Assembly (NCBI RefSeq): GCF_020379485.1
Contig: NC_063452.1
Location: 34,309,608-34,373,607, forward strand
Origin: Brassica napus
Taxonomy: Eukaryota > Streptophyta > Magnoliopsida > Brassicales > Brassicaceae
Direction: 5' to 3'
Length of the DNA stretch: 64,000 nucleotides
Below the pieces are notes generated by a model, which worked only from the letters and a program-made list of their open reading frames with translations, searched no databases and had not been told where the DNA came from. Made by a program: the position numbers and the translations under genes. Of the stretch, positions 1 through 11,465 are shown piece by piece. How positions within the stretch are numbered: position 1 is the stretch's first letter; every line of letters begins with the position of its first letter.

Positions 1-979
1 TGCGTGAGCTTGAGGCGCCTGTGTAAGCCACCAGAGACTTCCCATTCCCATCATTGCCTCCATGACCATCCACTTCACTTGTCTTGATGGTGCCAGCTCC
101 ACTTGATCCTTCAGTCACATTTGCCCTTCCCTCACGCTCCTTCATGAACTTGGCCGGCTTGAGGTGTGGGTGTAGTATCCAGCATTGGCTCTTCTTATGA
201 CCATGCTTCTTGCAATGATCACAGTTGCCATTGAACTTCCTGTCCTCATACTTTCCGTGAGATGCCTTGTTTGCTTGTGGAGCTTCGGTCAAGTCCTCAT
301 GAGCTGCTTGATTGGCAAGAGAGAGCTCCCCCTTTCCTCCAAACAACCCCATAGACCCCTGCTCCCTTTGGATTTGCGCACACACATCCTCAAGGTCCGG
401 AAGCTTGTCAGCTCTCAACATGTGTTGGATGAGTTGAGTGTAGGCCGGGTTCAGCGTGAGAAGCAGCCCAAAGACCTTATCTTGCTCACGCCTCTCATTC
501 AGCTGATCAGGATCAGTTGTGCTCGGCCTCAGCATCTCCAGTTCTGACCATAAGGACCTGAACCTTCCCAAGTGCTTAGTGAACTCCATATCCTCTTGCA
601 CTAGACGGTTGATAGCTTGCTTTACTTCAAACACACGGCTGAGGTTGGAGATGTTCCCATACACCTTCTTCAGCGTGTCCCACAGCTCTTTGGCTGACTC
701 ACAGTAGCTGTAGGCATCTAAGATAGCTGGATCCAAGGATGAGTGTAGAACCGTCATCACCAGCATGTCTTCTTGTTGCCATTTCTCTACAGCCGCTTCA
801 TTGGAGACCTCTTCTTGATCTCCTCCCTGAGTAATGAGTTTCGGAGCCTCTCCTGTTGTGATGTGCCCCCACAAACCCTTACTTCCCACAGCAGTCTTCA
901 CCATCCGAGACCACACAAGATAGTTGTTACCTTTGAAAGTAACCGCTACCTTCATCCTCATGTTCATACCATGTTCCAT
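1..979 (-). CDS. Gag polyprotein N-terminal region of copia element 1 (partial, 326 codons in view)
   Basis: Gag packages the retrotransposon RNA into cytoplasmic virus-like particles. The frame opens at ATG 979-977, with an in-frame TAA 12 bases upstream, and stays open to the window edge. Visible features are a W-S-x2-V-x-T-A motif near residues 23-30 followed by G-L-W (UBN2/Retrotran_gag type N-terminus), a central R-R-E-Q-D-K-V-F-G motif around residues 163-172, and a complete zinc knuckle C253-X2-C256-X4-H261-X4-C266 followed by WILHPHLKP. No stop or frameshift was seen, so this gag looks intact as far as it goes. Its downstream fusion to pol would lie beyond position 1. The superfamily call is firm; lineage (Tork/Ale/Bianca-like) was not resolved. 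Plus-strand ORFs at 185-547, 519-707 and 773-994 are antisense shadows of it. Confidence 0.88.
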   Translation of the reverse strand, partial: MEHGMNMRMKVAVTFKGNNYLVWSRMVKTAVGSKGLWGHITTGEAPKLITQGGDQEEVSNEAAVEKWQQEDMLVMTVLHSSLDPAILDAYSYCESAKELWDTLKKVYGNISNLSRVFEVKQAINRLVQEDMEFTKHLGRFRSLWSELEMLRPSTTDPDQLNERREQDKVFGLLLTLNPAYTQLIQHMLRADKLPDLEDVCAQIQREQGSMGLFGGKGELSLANQAAHEDLTEAPQANKASHGKYEDRKFNGNCDHCKKHGHKKSQCWILHPHLKPAKFMKEREGRANVTEGSSGAGTIKTSEVDGHGGNDGNGKSLVAYTGASSSR

Positions 980-1181
980 CTTTGCTTAGCTTGACTTGAA
1001 CAACTTGAATCTGATGAAATCTTGAGTCTTGAATCACGTACACACACCAATCTTGAGTCTAGGATCGCACACACACACCGAACGTAGCACAGCCCAAACA
1101 CCTTCAAAGCCACTCGCGTGTAGCTTCAAAGCCTTCAGCTTGTAACTCTCTAAAGATCAAACCCCAGATCCTAAGTAACCT
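980..1181 (-). other. 5' untranslated leader of copia element 1
   Basis: About 200 bp between the PBS and the gag start. On the plus strand it holds two CACACACAC-like runs and repeated CTTGAGTCT / CTTCAAAGCC motifs. No open frame joins to gag because of the in-frame TAA just upstream of the ATG. Confidence 0.7.
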
Positions 1182-1194
1182 GGCTCTGATACCA
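1182..1194 (-). other. Primer-binding site, initiator tRNA-Met type
   Basis: The minus strand reads TGGTATCAGAGCC, the canonical plant copia PBS complementary to the 3' end of initiator tRNA-Met. It abuts the LTR end at 1195 with no spacer. Confidence 0.92.
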
Positions 1195-1378
1195 TATAAG
1201 ATTTAGAGATCCTTAGAGTAACTAGAGTATAAGTGAGAGTTTAAGTGGAGATTAGAAAGAGATTGTGAAAGATTAAGAGACTTGAGAGCTGTTTAGTGTC
1301 TAAGAGAGAATCATGGTGCCTTAAGAGATTAGAGAGAGACTCAGAACTGTATGATCTTATTATGAGATGAGGTTACAA

Positions 1379-1387
1379 TATTTATAG
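1379..1387 (-). promoter_or_regulatory. TATA box candidate in LTR of element 1
   Basis: The minus strand reads CTATAAATA about 360 bp into the LTR, a plausible position for the U3 promoter of a 553-bp LTR. AT-rich sequence with AATAAG follows about 25 bases downstream. Confidence 0.6.
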
Positions 1388-1643
1388 AAGAGGCATTAGG
1401 GTTTACAAGTCAAGAGAAAGCAGCACTAGTCATAAGCATGTGAAGTCAAGCCAAAGGGGAGCGTCTCTTTTGAATTCACGGATGGTAAGGCTCACACGCT
1501 TGGCCTTTACAGCCTGTCCACGGCCTGGATGGATAAGGCTCGTCCCGCCCTTATCCCTAAACGGTCTGATCAGTCTTGAGACCTTCTATGTACTCTAGAG
1601 GCTTTACTCACCCATCTCCTTCTTCCTTCATGTTTCCTCAGAT

Positions 1644-1687
1644 GTACGGCCAAGCCCCTGTCCGTACATAGGCCGTACTGTCCGTAC
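1644..1687 (-). promoter_or_regulatory. Cluster of four GTACGG/CCGTAC motifs in U3 of element 1
   Basis: Hexamers at 1644-1649, 1662-1667, 1673-1678 and 1682-1687, four within 44 bp. CCGTAC contains the GTAC core bound by plant SBP/SPL transcription factors (family knowledge). A role as a U3 enhancer is inferred. A similar, looser cluster is in the LTR of element 3. Confidence 0.4.
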
Positions 1688-1747
1688 TCTTTCCATCACT
1701 TGCTTAGCTCTTCCTCTCCTTCTCATAATGACTTCCTCATCTCAACA

Positions 1748-4700
1748 GTAAAAAGCTTGATTTTGATACATAAAGTAGTGGAGAATCATTAGGAAGTGGA
1801 ATAAATCTCATAGGAGTTAGGATGAAGAAGCTATCCCACTTTCAAATCAGGTGATCCCAGTTTTCCTGTTTGGGAATATGACAACTTCTTTGTCATTCTA
1901 ATCAAACCAGGAAGAATCGCGATGTAAGAAGCTTGATTTTGATACATAAAGTAGTGGAGAATCATTAGGAAGTGGAATAAATCTCATAGGAGTTAGGATG
2001 AAGAAGCTATCCCACTTTCAAATCAGGTGATCCCAGTTTTCCTGTTTGGGAATATGACAACTTCTTTGTCATTCTAATCAAACCAGGATGAATCGCGATG
2101 TAAGAAGCTTGATTTTGATACATAAAGTAGTGGAGAATCATTAGGAAGTGGAATAAATCTCATAGGAGTTAGGATGAAGAAGCTATCCCACTTTCAAATC
2201 AGGTGATCCCAGTTTTCCTGTTTGGGAATATGACAACTTCTTTGTCATTCTAATCAAACCAGGAAGAATCGCGATGTAAGAAGCTTGATTTTGATACATA
2301 AAGTAGTGGAGAATCATTAGGAAGTGGAATAAATCTCATAGGAGTTAGGATGAAGAAGCTATCCCACTTTCAAATCAGGTGATCCCAGTTTTCCTGTTTG
2401 GGAATATGACAACTTCTTTGTCATTCTAATCAAACCAGGAAGAATCGCGATGTAAGAAGCTTGATTTTGATACATAAAGTAGTGGAGAATCATTAGGAAG
2501 TGGAATAAATCTCATAGGAGTTAGGATGAAGAAGCTATCCCACTTTCAAATCAGGTGATCCCAGTTTTCCTGTTTGGGAATATGACAACTTCTTTGTCAT
2601 TCTAATCAAACCAGGAAGAATCGCGATGTAAGAAGCTTGATTTTGATACATAAAGTAGTGGAGAATCACTAGGAAGTGGAATAAATCTCATAGGAGTTAG
2701 GATGAAGAAGCTATCCCACTTTCAAATCAGGTGATCCCAGTTTTCCTGTTTGGGAATATGACAACTTCTTTGTCATTCTAATCAAACCAGGAAGAATCGC
2801 GATGTAAGAAGCTTGATTTTGATACATAAAGTAGTGGAGAATCATTAGGAAGTGGAATAAATCTCATAGGAGTTAGGATGAAGAAGCTATCCCACTTTCA
2901 AATCAGGTGATCCCAGTTTTCCTGTTTGGGAATATGACAACTTCTTTGTCATTCTAATCAAACCAGGAAGAATCGCGATGTAAGAAGCTTGATTTTGATA
3001 CATAAAGTAGTGGAGAATCATTAGGAAGTGGAATAAATCTCATAGGAGTTAGGATGAAGAAGCTATCCCACTTTCAAATCAGGTGATCCCAGTTTTCCTG
3101 TTTGGGAATATGACAACTTCTTTGTCATTCTAATCAAACCAGGAAGAATCGCGATGTAAGAAGCTTGATTTTGATACATAAAGTAGTGGAGAATCATTAG
3201 GAAGTGGAATAAATCTCATAGGAGTTAGGATGAAGAAGCTATCCCACTTTCAAATCAGGTGATCCCAGTTTTCCTGTTTGGGAATATGACAACTTCTTTG
3301 TCATTCTAATCAAACCAGGAAGAATCGCGATGTAAGAAGCTTGATTTTGATACATAAAGTAGTGGAGAATCATTAGGAAGTGGAATAAATCTCATAGGAG
3401 TTAGGATGAAGAAGCTATCCCACTTTCAAATCAGGTGATCCCAGTTTTCCTGTTTGGGAATATGACAACTTCTTTGTCATTCTAATCAAACCAGGAAGAA
3501 TCGCGATGTAAGAAGCTTGATTTTGATACATAAAGTAGTGGAGAATCATTAGGAAGTGGAATAAATCTCATAGGAGTTAGGATGAAGAAGCTATCCCACT
3601 TTCAAATCAGGTGATCCCAGTTTTCCTGTTTGGGAATATGACAACTTCTTTGTCATTCTAATCAAACCAGGAAGAATCGCGATGTAAGAAGCTTGATTTT
3701 GATACATAAAGTAGTGGAGAATCATTAGGAAGTGGAATAAATCTCATAGGAGTTAGGATGAAGAAGCTATCCCACTTTCAAATCAGGTGATCCCAGTTTT
3801 CCTGTTTGGGAATATGACAACTTCTTTGTCATTCTAATCAAACCAGGAAGAATCGCGATGTAAGAAGCTTGATTTTGATACATAAAGTAGTGGAGAATCA
3901 TTAGGAAGTGGAATAAATCTCATAGGAGTTAGGATGAAGAAGCTATCCCACTTTCAAATCAGGTGATCCCAGTTTTCCTGTTTGGGAATATGACAACTTC
4001 TTTGTCATTCTAATCAAACCAGGAAGAATCGCGATGTAAGAAGCTTGATTTTGATACATAAAGTAGTGGAGAATCATTAGGAAGTGGAATAAATCTCATA
4101 GGAGTTAGGATGAAGAAGCTATCCCACTTTCAAATCAGGTGATCCCAGTTTTCCTGTTTGGGAATATGACAACTTCTTTGTCATTCTAATCAAACCAGGA
4201 AGAATCGCGATGTAAGAAGCTTGATTTTGATACATAAAGTAGTGGAGAATCATTAGGAAGTGGAATAAATCTCATAGGAGTTAGGATGAAGAAGCTATCC
4301 CACTTTCAAATCAGGTGATCCCAGTTTTCCTGTTTGGGAATATGACAACTTCTTTGTCATTCTAATCAAACCAGGAAGAATCGCGATGTAAGAAGCTTGA
4401 TTTTGATACATAAAGTAGTGGAGAATCATTAGGAAGTGGAATAAATCTCATAGGAGTTAGGATGAAGAAGCTATCCCACTTTCAAATCAGGTGATCCCAG
4501 TTTTCCTGTTTGGGAATATGACAACTTCTTTGTCATTCTAATCAAACCAGGAAGAATCGCGATGTAAGAAGCTTGATTTTGATACATAAAGTAGTGGAGA
4601 ATCATTAGGAAGTGGAATAAATCTCATAGGAGTTAGGATGAAGAAGCTATCCCACTTTCAAATCAGGTGATCCCAGTTTTCCTGTTTGGGAATATGACAA

Positions 4701-7700
4701 CTTCTTTGTCATTCTAATCAAACCAGGAAGAATCGCGATGTAAGAAGCTTGATTTTGATACATAAAGTAGTGGAGAATCATTAGGAAGTGGAATAAATCT
4801 CATAGGAGTTAGGATGAAGAAGCTATCCCACTTTCAAATCAGGTGATCCCAGTTTTCCTGTTTGGGAATATGACAACTTCTTTGTCATTCTAATCAAACC
4901 AGGAAGAATCGCGATGTAAGAAGCTTGATTTTGATACATAAAGTAGTGGAGAATCATTAGGAAGTGGAATAAATCTCATAGGAGTTAGGATGAAGAAGCT
5001 ATCCCACTTTCAAATCAGGTGATCCCAGTTTTCCTGTTTGGGAATATGACAACTTCTTTGTCATTCTAATCAAACCAGGAAGAATCGCGATGTAAGAAGC
5101 TTGATTTTGATACATAAAGTAGTGGAGAATCATTAGGAAGTGGAATAAATCTCATAGGAGTTAGGATGAAGAAGCTATCCCACTTTCAAATCAGGTGATC
5201 CCAGTTTTCCTGTTTGGGAATATGACAACTTCTTTGTCATTCTAATCAAACCAGGAAGAATCGCGATGTAAGAAGCTTGATTTTGATACATAAAGTAGTG
5301 GAGAATCATTAGGAAGTGGAATAAATCTCATAGGAGTTAGGATGAAGAAGCTATCCCACTTTCAAATCAGGTGATCCCAGTTTTCCTGTTTGGGAATATG
5401 ACAACTTCTTTGTCATTCTAATCAAACCAGGAAGAATCGCGATGTAAGAAGCTTGATTTTGATACATAAAGTAGTGGAGAATCATTAGGAAGTGGAATAA
5501 ATCTCATAGGAGTTAGGATGAAGAAGCTATCCCACTTTCAAATCAGGTGATCCCAGTTTTCCTGTTTGGGAATATGACAACTTCTTTGTCATTCTAATCA
5601 AACCAGGAAGAATCGCGATGTAAGAAGCTTGATTTTGATACATAAAGTAGTGGAGAATCATTAGGAAGTGGAATAAATCTCATAGGAGTTAGGATGAAGA
5701 AGCTATCCCACTTTCAAATCAGGTGATCCCAGTTTTCCTGTTTGGGAATATGACAACTTCTTTGTCATTCTAATCAAACCAGGAAGAATCGCGATGTAAG
5801 AAGCTTGATTTTGATACATAAAGTAGTGGAGAATCATTAGGAAGTGGAATAAATCTCATAGGAGTTAGGATGAAGAAGCTATCCCACTTTCAAATCAGGT
5901 GATCCCAGTTTTCCTGTTTGGGAATATGACAACTTCTTTGTCATTCTAATCAAACCAGGAAGAATCGCGATGTAAGAAGCTTGATTTTGATACATAAAGT
6001 AGTGGAGAATCATTAGGAAGTGGAATAAATCTCATAGGAGTTAGGATGAAGAAGCTATCCCACTTTCAAATCAGGTGATCCCAGTTTTCCTGTTTGGGAA
6101 TATGACAACTTCTTTGTCATTCTAATCAAACCAGGAAGAATCGCGATGTAAGAAGCTTGATTTTGATACATAAAGTAGTGGAGAATCATTAGGAAGTGGA
6201 ATAAATCTCATAGGAGTTAGGATGAAGAAGCTATCCCACTTTCAAATCAGGTGATCCCAGTTTTCCTGTTTGGGAATATGACAACTTCTTTGTCATTCTA
6301 ATCAAACCAGGAAGAATCGCGATGTAAGAAGCTTGATTTTGATACATAAAGTAGTGGAGAATCATTAGGAAGTGGAATAAATCTCATAGGAGTTAGGATG
6401 AAGAAGCTATCCCACTTTCAAATCAGGTGATCCCAGTTTTCCTGTTTGGGAATATGACAACTTCTTTGTCATTCTAATCAAACCAGGAAGAATCGCGATG
6501 TAAGAAGCTTGATTTTGATACATAAAGTAGTGGAGAATCATTAGGAAGTGGAATAAATCTCATAGGAGTTAGGATGAAGAAGCTATCCCACTTTCAAATC
6601 AGGTGATCCCAGTTTTCCTGTTTGGGAATATGACAACTTCTTTGTCATTCTAATCAAACCAGGAAGAATCGCGATGTAAGAAGCTTGATTTTGATACATA
6701 AAGTAGTGGAGAATCATTAGGAAGTGGAATAAATCTCATAGGAGTTAGGATGAAGAAGCTATCCCACTTTCAAATCAGGTGATCCCAGTTTTCCTGTTTG
6801 GGAATATGACAACTTCTTTGTCATTCTAATCAAACCAGGAAGAATCGCGATGTAAGAAGCTTGATTTTGATACATAAAGTAGTGGAGAATCATTAGGAAG
6901 TGGAATAAATCTCATAGGAGTTAGGATGAAGAAGCTATCCCACTTTCAAATCAGGTGATCCCAGTTTTCCTGTTTGGGAATATGACAACTTCTTTGTCAT
7001 TCTAATCAAACCAGGAAGAATCGCGATGTAAGAAGCTTGATTTTGATACATAAAGTAGTGGAGAATCATTAGGAAGTGGAATAAATCTCATAGGAGTTAG
7101 GATGAAGAAGCTATCCCACTTTCAAATCAGGTGATCCCAGTTTTCCTGTTTGGGAATATGACAACTTCTTTGTCATTCTAATCAAACCAGGAAGAATCGC
7201 GATGTAAGAAGCTTGATTTTGATACATAAAGTAGTGGAGAATCATTAGGAAGTGGAATAAATCTCATAGGAGTTAGGATGAAGAAGCTATCCCACTTTCA
7301 AATCAGGTGATCCCAGTTTTCCTGTTTGGGAATATGACAACTTCTTTGTCATTCTAATCAAACCAGGAAGAATCGCGATGTAAGAAGCTTGATTTTGATA
7401 CATAAAGTAGTGGAGAATCATTAGGAAGTGGAATAAATCTCATAGGAGTTAGGATGAAGAAGCTATCCCACTTTCAAATCAGGTGATCCCAGTTTTCCTG
7501 TTTGGGAATATGACAACTTCTTTGTCATTCTAATCAAACCAGGCTATCCCACTTTCAAATCAGGTGATCTCAGTTTTCCAGTTTGGGAATATGACAACTT
7601 CTTTGTCATTCTAATCAAACCAGGAAGAATCGCGATGTAAAAAGCTTGATTTTGATACATAAAGTAGTGGAGAATCATTAGGAAGTGGAATAAATCTCAT

Positions 7701-9929
7701 AGGAGTTAGGATGAAGAAGCTATCCCACTTTCAAATCAGGTGATCCCAGTTTTCCTGTTTGGGAATATGACAACTTCTTTGTCATTCTAATCAAACAGGA
7801 AGAATCGCGATGTAAAAGCTTGATTTTGATACATAAAGTAGTGGAGAATCATTAGGAAGTGGAATAAATCTCATAGGAGTTAGGATGAAGAAGCTATCCC
7901 ACTTTCAAATCAGGTGATCCCAGTTTTCCTGTTTGGGAATATGACAACTTCTTTGTCATTCTAATCAAACCAGGAAGAATCGCGATGTAAGAAGCTTGAT
8001 TTTGATACATAAAGTAGTGGAGAATCATTAGGAAGTGGAATAAATCTCATAGGAGTTAGGATGAAGAAGCTATCCCACTTTCAAATCAGGTGATCCCAGT
8101 TTTCCTGTTTGGGAATATGACAACTTCTTTGTCATTCTAATCAAACCAGGAAGAATCGCGATGTAAAAGCTTGATTTTGATACATAAAGTAGTGGAGAAT
8201 CATTAGGAAGTGGAATAAATCTCATAGGAGTTAGGATGAAGAAGCTATCCCACTTTCAAATCAGGTGATCCCAGTTTTCCTGTTTGGGAATATGACAACT
8301 TCTTTGTCATTCTAATCAAACCAGGAAGAATCGCGATGTAAGAAGCTTGATTTTGATACATAAAGTAGTGGAGAATCATTAGGAAGTGGAATAAATCTCA
8401 TAGGAGTTAGGATGAAGAAGCTATCCCACTTTCAAATCAGGTGATCCCAGTTTTCCTGTTTGGGAATATGACAACTTCTTTGTCATTCTAATCAAACCAG
8501 GAAGAATCGCGATGTAAGAAGCTTGATTTTGATACATAAAGTAGTGGAGAATCATTAGGAAGTGGAATAAATCTCATAGGAGTTAGGATGAAGAAGCTAT
8601 CCCACTTTCAAATCAGGTGATCCCAGTTTTCCTGTTTGGGAATATGACAACTTCTTTGTCATTCTAATCAAACCAGGAAGAATCGCGATGTAAGAAGCTT
8701 GATTTTGATACATAAAGTAGTGGAGAATCATTAGGAAGTGGAATAAATCTCATAGGAGTTAGGATGAAGAAGCTATCCCACTTTCAAATCAGGTGATCCC
8801 AGTTTTCCTGTTTGGGAATATGACAACTTCTTTGTCATTCTAATCAAACCAGGAAGAATCGCGATGTAAGAAGCTTGATTTTGATACATAAAGTAGTGGA
8901 GAATCATTAGGAAGTGGAATAAATCTCATAGGAGTTAGGATGAAGAAGCTATCCCACTTTCAAATCAGGTGATCCCAGTTTTCCTGTTTGGGAATATGAC
9001 AACTTCTTTGTCATTCTAATCAAACCAGGAAGAATCGCGATGTAAGAAGCTTGATTTTGATACATAAAGTAGTGGAGAATCATTAGGAAGTGGAATAAAT
9101 CTCATAGGAGTTAGGATGAAGAAGCTATCCCACTTTCAAATCAGGTGATCCCAGTTTTCCTGTTTGGGAATATGACAACTTCTTTGTCATTCTAATCAAA
9201 CCAGGAAGAATCGCGATGTAAGAAGCTTGATTTTGATACATAAAGTAGTGGAGAATCATTAGGAAGTGGAATAAATCTCATAGGAGTTAGGATGAAGAAG
9301 CTATCCCACTTTCAAATCAGGTGATCCCAGTTTTCCTGTTTGGGAATATGACAACTTCTTTGTCATTCTAATCAAACCAGGAAGAATCGCGATGTAAGAA
9401 GCTTGATTTTGATACATAAAGTAGTGGAGAATCATTAGGAAGTGGAATAAATCTCATAGGAGTTAGGATGAAGAAGCTATCCCACTTTCAAATCAGGTGA
9501 TCCCAGTTTTCCTGTTTGGGAATATGACAACTTCTTTGTCATTCTAATCAAACCAGGAAGAATCGCGATGTAAGAAGCTTGATTTTGATACATAAAGTAG
9601 TGGAGAATCATTAGGAAGTGGAATAAATCTCATAGGAGTTAGGATGAAGAAGCTATCCCACTTTCAAATCAGGTGATCCCAGTTTTCCTGTTTGGGAATA
9701 TGACAACTTCTTTGTCATTCTAATCAAACCAGGAAGAATCGCGATGTAAGAAGCTTGATTTTGATACATAAAGTAGTGGAGAATCATTAGGAAGTGGAAT
9801 AAATCTCATAGGAGTTAGGATGAAGAAGCTATCCCACTTTCAAATCAGGTGATCCCAGTTTTCCTGTTTGGGAATATGACAACTTCTTTGTCATTCTAAT
9901 CAAAACAGGAAGAATCGCCATGTAAAAAG
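1748..9929. repeat. CentBr1-like 176-bp satellite array, highly homogeneous (about 46 monomers)
   Basis: The HindIII site AAGCTT recurs every 176 bp, at 1753, 1929, 2105 and onward. Between 1753 and 7540 the phase never slips and monomers are nearly identical; only isolated changes were noticed, such as 2099 (GGATGAATC for GGAAGAATC) and CACTAGG near 2668. At 7543/7544 a truncated monomer occurs (CCAGG joined to CTATCCC). After it a few monomers lack 2 bp (GATGTAAAAGC). The array ends at 9929 inside a monomer, with AAG shared with the adjacent LTR fragment. The CentBr1 name is from memory of the Brassica consensus. There is no coding content. Confidence 0.9.
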
Positions 9930-10105
9930 GTTTGGTGCAAACTTAGGGTGCTTGTGTACGGACATTGAGTGATCCGTACATACACTAAGGATTGTGATCA
10001 GCCTAACTTGAGTCCCAAGTAAGAAGAATGGCGTTGGCTGATTGTGTGAAGAAGCCAAGAGGCGCCAAAGTCTGAATTTGAATGTTGGGACCAGTTATGG
10101 ATAAG
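9930..10105 (+). repeat. Truncated LTR fragment of element 3 (LTR positions about 311-485)
   Basis: Matches 11290-11465 and 12650-12825 with few changes. Its left end is joined directly to satellite with a short AAG overlap (ATGTAAAAAG to CTTAAGG), which looks like end joining rather than integration. Its right end is the same deletion joint found at 11465/11466. Confidence 0.8.
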
Positions 10106-10400
10106 TTTAGTGAGCTATCAGTCGGACCAAGAAGGTTCAGAAGGTCCATTGCAAGCAACTGAAGAAGAAGGAGCCATCCGGGTCTAGGTAGTGGCGTGTC
10201 TAGGCAAGAGAGTGTTCAGAGCACTCTTGGCTGTGAGAAGATGAAGACTCTATCAGTGCGGCTTCTAGTGTGAGGTGGCTGAAGAGGTAGCTGAAGCTTC
10301 CACGAGCACTCCATGAAGATGGCGAGTTCAGAAGGTGTTGCAATGTAGTAATGGTGCAGATCATGAAGCTATCCATCCAAGCTTGTTCCTGTGAGAGTCT

Positions 10401-10420
10401 CAAGCTTGAGGGGGAGTGTT
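10401..10420 (+). other. Extra polypurine-tract/LTR-start-like motif, copy 1
   Basis: CAAGCTTGAGGGGGAGTGTT is the same string found at the true PPT-LTR boundary (10965-10984) but lies 560 bp upstream of it and is followed by GAAGCTTAC rather than AACTTG. It could be a relic of an older insertion or of an internal duplication. A second copy is at 11761-11780. Confidence 0.6.
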
Positions 10421-10868
10421 GAAGCTTACATGATCTGAGAGTACTTGGTGGTTATTCAAGAAGAGGAGCATATCAGTTATGAAGCATAATGAAGGATGAA
10501 GAAGCGATCTCCAATGCGGCCTCTAGAGTGAGGTGATTGGTACTACAGTCTGAAGCATCCTGTCATGAAGGTTTCAGTAACATGGTGGTGACTCATGAAG
10601 AAGAAGCAGCCAAGACTCAGCTTGTATCTATCAAGGAAGATCTGGTAGTCCGAGCACTTGATCACAACAAGAAGGTTGTGAGAAAGGGGGAGAGACCAAG
10701 ATCTGTCTAAAGAAGAGTACAAGAAGTGTTGATGATGAGCAAGAGGAGTGGGTTCTATCTTGCATCAAATGAGGGCCATGATCCAGAGTCTTTGTGTCCC
10801 TTACATTGCTGGTAAGGCACAAAGACTCACTGGCCAATCCCTAGGCCTTGGAGGCTTTACTCTTTTTC

Positions 10869-10909
10869 CCTCATCAAGGCTTTGTCCCAAAGGGTTTTCC
10901 TTGGTGAGG
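10869..10909 (+). other. Conserved 3'-UTR hairpin of element 3, copy 1
   Basis: Arms 10869-10879 (CCTCATCAAGG) and 10899-10909 (CCTTGGTGAGG) pair over 11 bp with one G-U, with a 19-nt loop containing TCCCAAAGGG. The same fold with compensating changes is in the unrelated element 2 at 24986-25026. From memory, a similar CCCA-TGGG motif occurs upstream of the PPT in many plant copia elements. Confidence 0.65.
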
Positions 10910-10970
10910 TTTTTAATGAGGAAGTTCTTCAAGGTTCCAAGCTTGACTTAGGATCAGCTAAAGTCAAGCT

Positions 10971-10980
10971 TGAGGGGGAG
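10971..10980 (+). other. Polypurine tract, element 3, internal copy 1
   Basis: TGAGGGGGAG directly precedes the LTR start TGTTAACTTG at 10981. It would prime plus-strand DNA synthesis. The copia element at 24425-29846 has the same PPT on the other strand. Confidence 0.8.
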
Positions 10981-11465
10981 TGTTAACTTGAAGAAAGGAA
11001 TGGAGAAGCTAAAGGTGTTAAGTTGAGATGGAGCTTGTGCAAAGATAGGGCAAGAGCTTTAGAGAGTGCCTATCAAGAGTGGTGAAGTGTCTTAAGAGAG
11101 CTAGAGGTGATCTGATGGTTGTTCTAAGCAAGGACAAAGTCTAGGAGAGACTTAGAAGAGTATTGAGGAGCAAATGGACGAGTGTACAAAGATAGGGCGA
11201 GGCTGGTACAGCCATGTACGGCCTAGTATGAATCAGTACGGATGGTGGACGTACCAAAGGTGTATACTCGGCCATTTGTGAGTCTTAAGGTTTGGTGCAA
11301 ACTTAGGGTGCTTGTGTACGGACATTGAGTGATCCGTACATACTCTAAGGATTGTGATCAGCCTAACTTGAGTCCCAAGTAAGAAGAATGGCGTTGGCTG
11401 ATTGTGTGAAGAAGCCAAGAGGCGCCAAAGTCTGAGTTTGAATGTTGGGACCAGTTATGGATAAG
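10981..11465 (+). repeat. Middle LTR of element 3, truncated at LTR position 485
   Basis: Begins TGTTAACTTG after the PPT and matches the complete LTR at 12341 until GGATAAG, where it jumps to internal sequence. The missing 3' half removes the CCAAT boxes, TATA box and polyadenylation signal present in the full LTR, so this copy should be inactive as a promoter. Confidence 0.8.

Larger units (their letters stand above)
1..1747 (-). mobile_element. Ty1/copia LTR retrotransposon, 5' part (element 1), cut by window edge
   Basis: Read on the minus strand this is LTR (1747-1195), primer-binding site, about 200-bp leader and a gag reading frame that runs off the left edge. The LTR starts TGTTGAG and the PBS abuts its other end. 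Satellite begins directly outside the LTR at 1748 (GTAAA, a possible target duplication whose partner lies outside the window). The gag has the CX2CX4HX4C knuckle and the CWILHP tail common in plant copia elements. Protease, integrase and RT are not in view, so the superfamily call rests on the gag type and the Met-tRNA PBS. Age and completeness cannot be judged without the other LTR. Confidence 0.85.
1195..1747 (-). repeat. 5' LTR of copia element 1 (553 bp)
   Basis: On the minus strand it starts TGTTGAG at 1747 and ends ...CTTATA at 1195, directly against the PBS. The outer boundary is where the satellite starts (GTAAAAAGCTTG at 1748). The 3' terminus is TA rather than CA, the same as in element 2. 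A TATA-like box and a cluster of GTACGG motifs lie inside. It resembles the element 2 LTR only weakly. Confidence 0.85.
10106..10980 (+). other. Internal region of element 3, copy 1 (3' non-coding part)
   Basis: 875 bp ending in the polypurine tract. No recognisable pol protein was found in any frame, so it is read as 3' untranslated sequence left after a large deletion. It has an internal degenerate duplication: GCGGCTTCTAGTGTGAGGTG near 10258 and GCGGCCTCTAGAGTGAGGTG near 10518, each followed by GAAGC and ATGAAG motifs. It carries two copies of CAAGCTTGAGGGGGAG, at 10401 and 10965. A conserved hairpin sits at 10869-10909. The short ORFs at 10200-10403, 10631-10837 and 10748-10951 have no support as genes. 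Confidence 0.65.

Noticed and set aside
773..994. Plus-strand 73-codon ORF at the left end
   Set aside because: It is antisense to the gag frame, which has a recognisable zinc knuckle and an open frame to the window edge.
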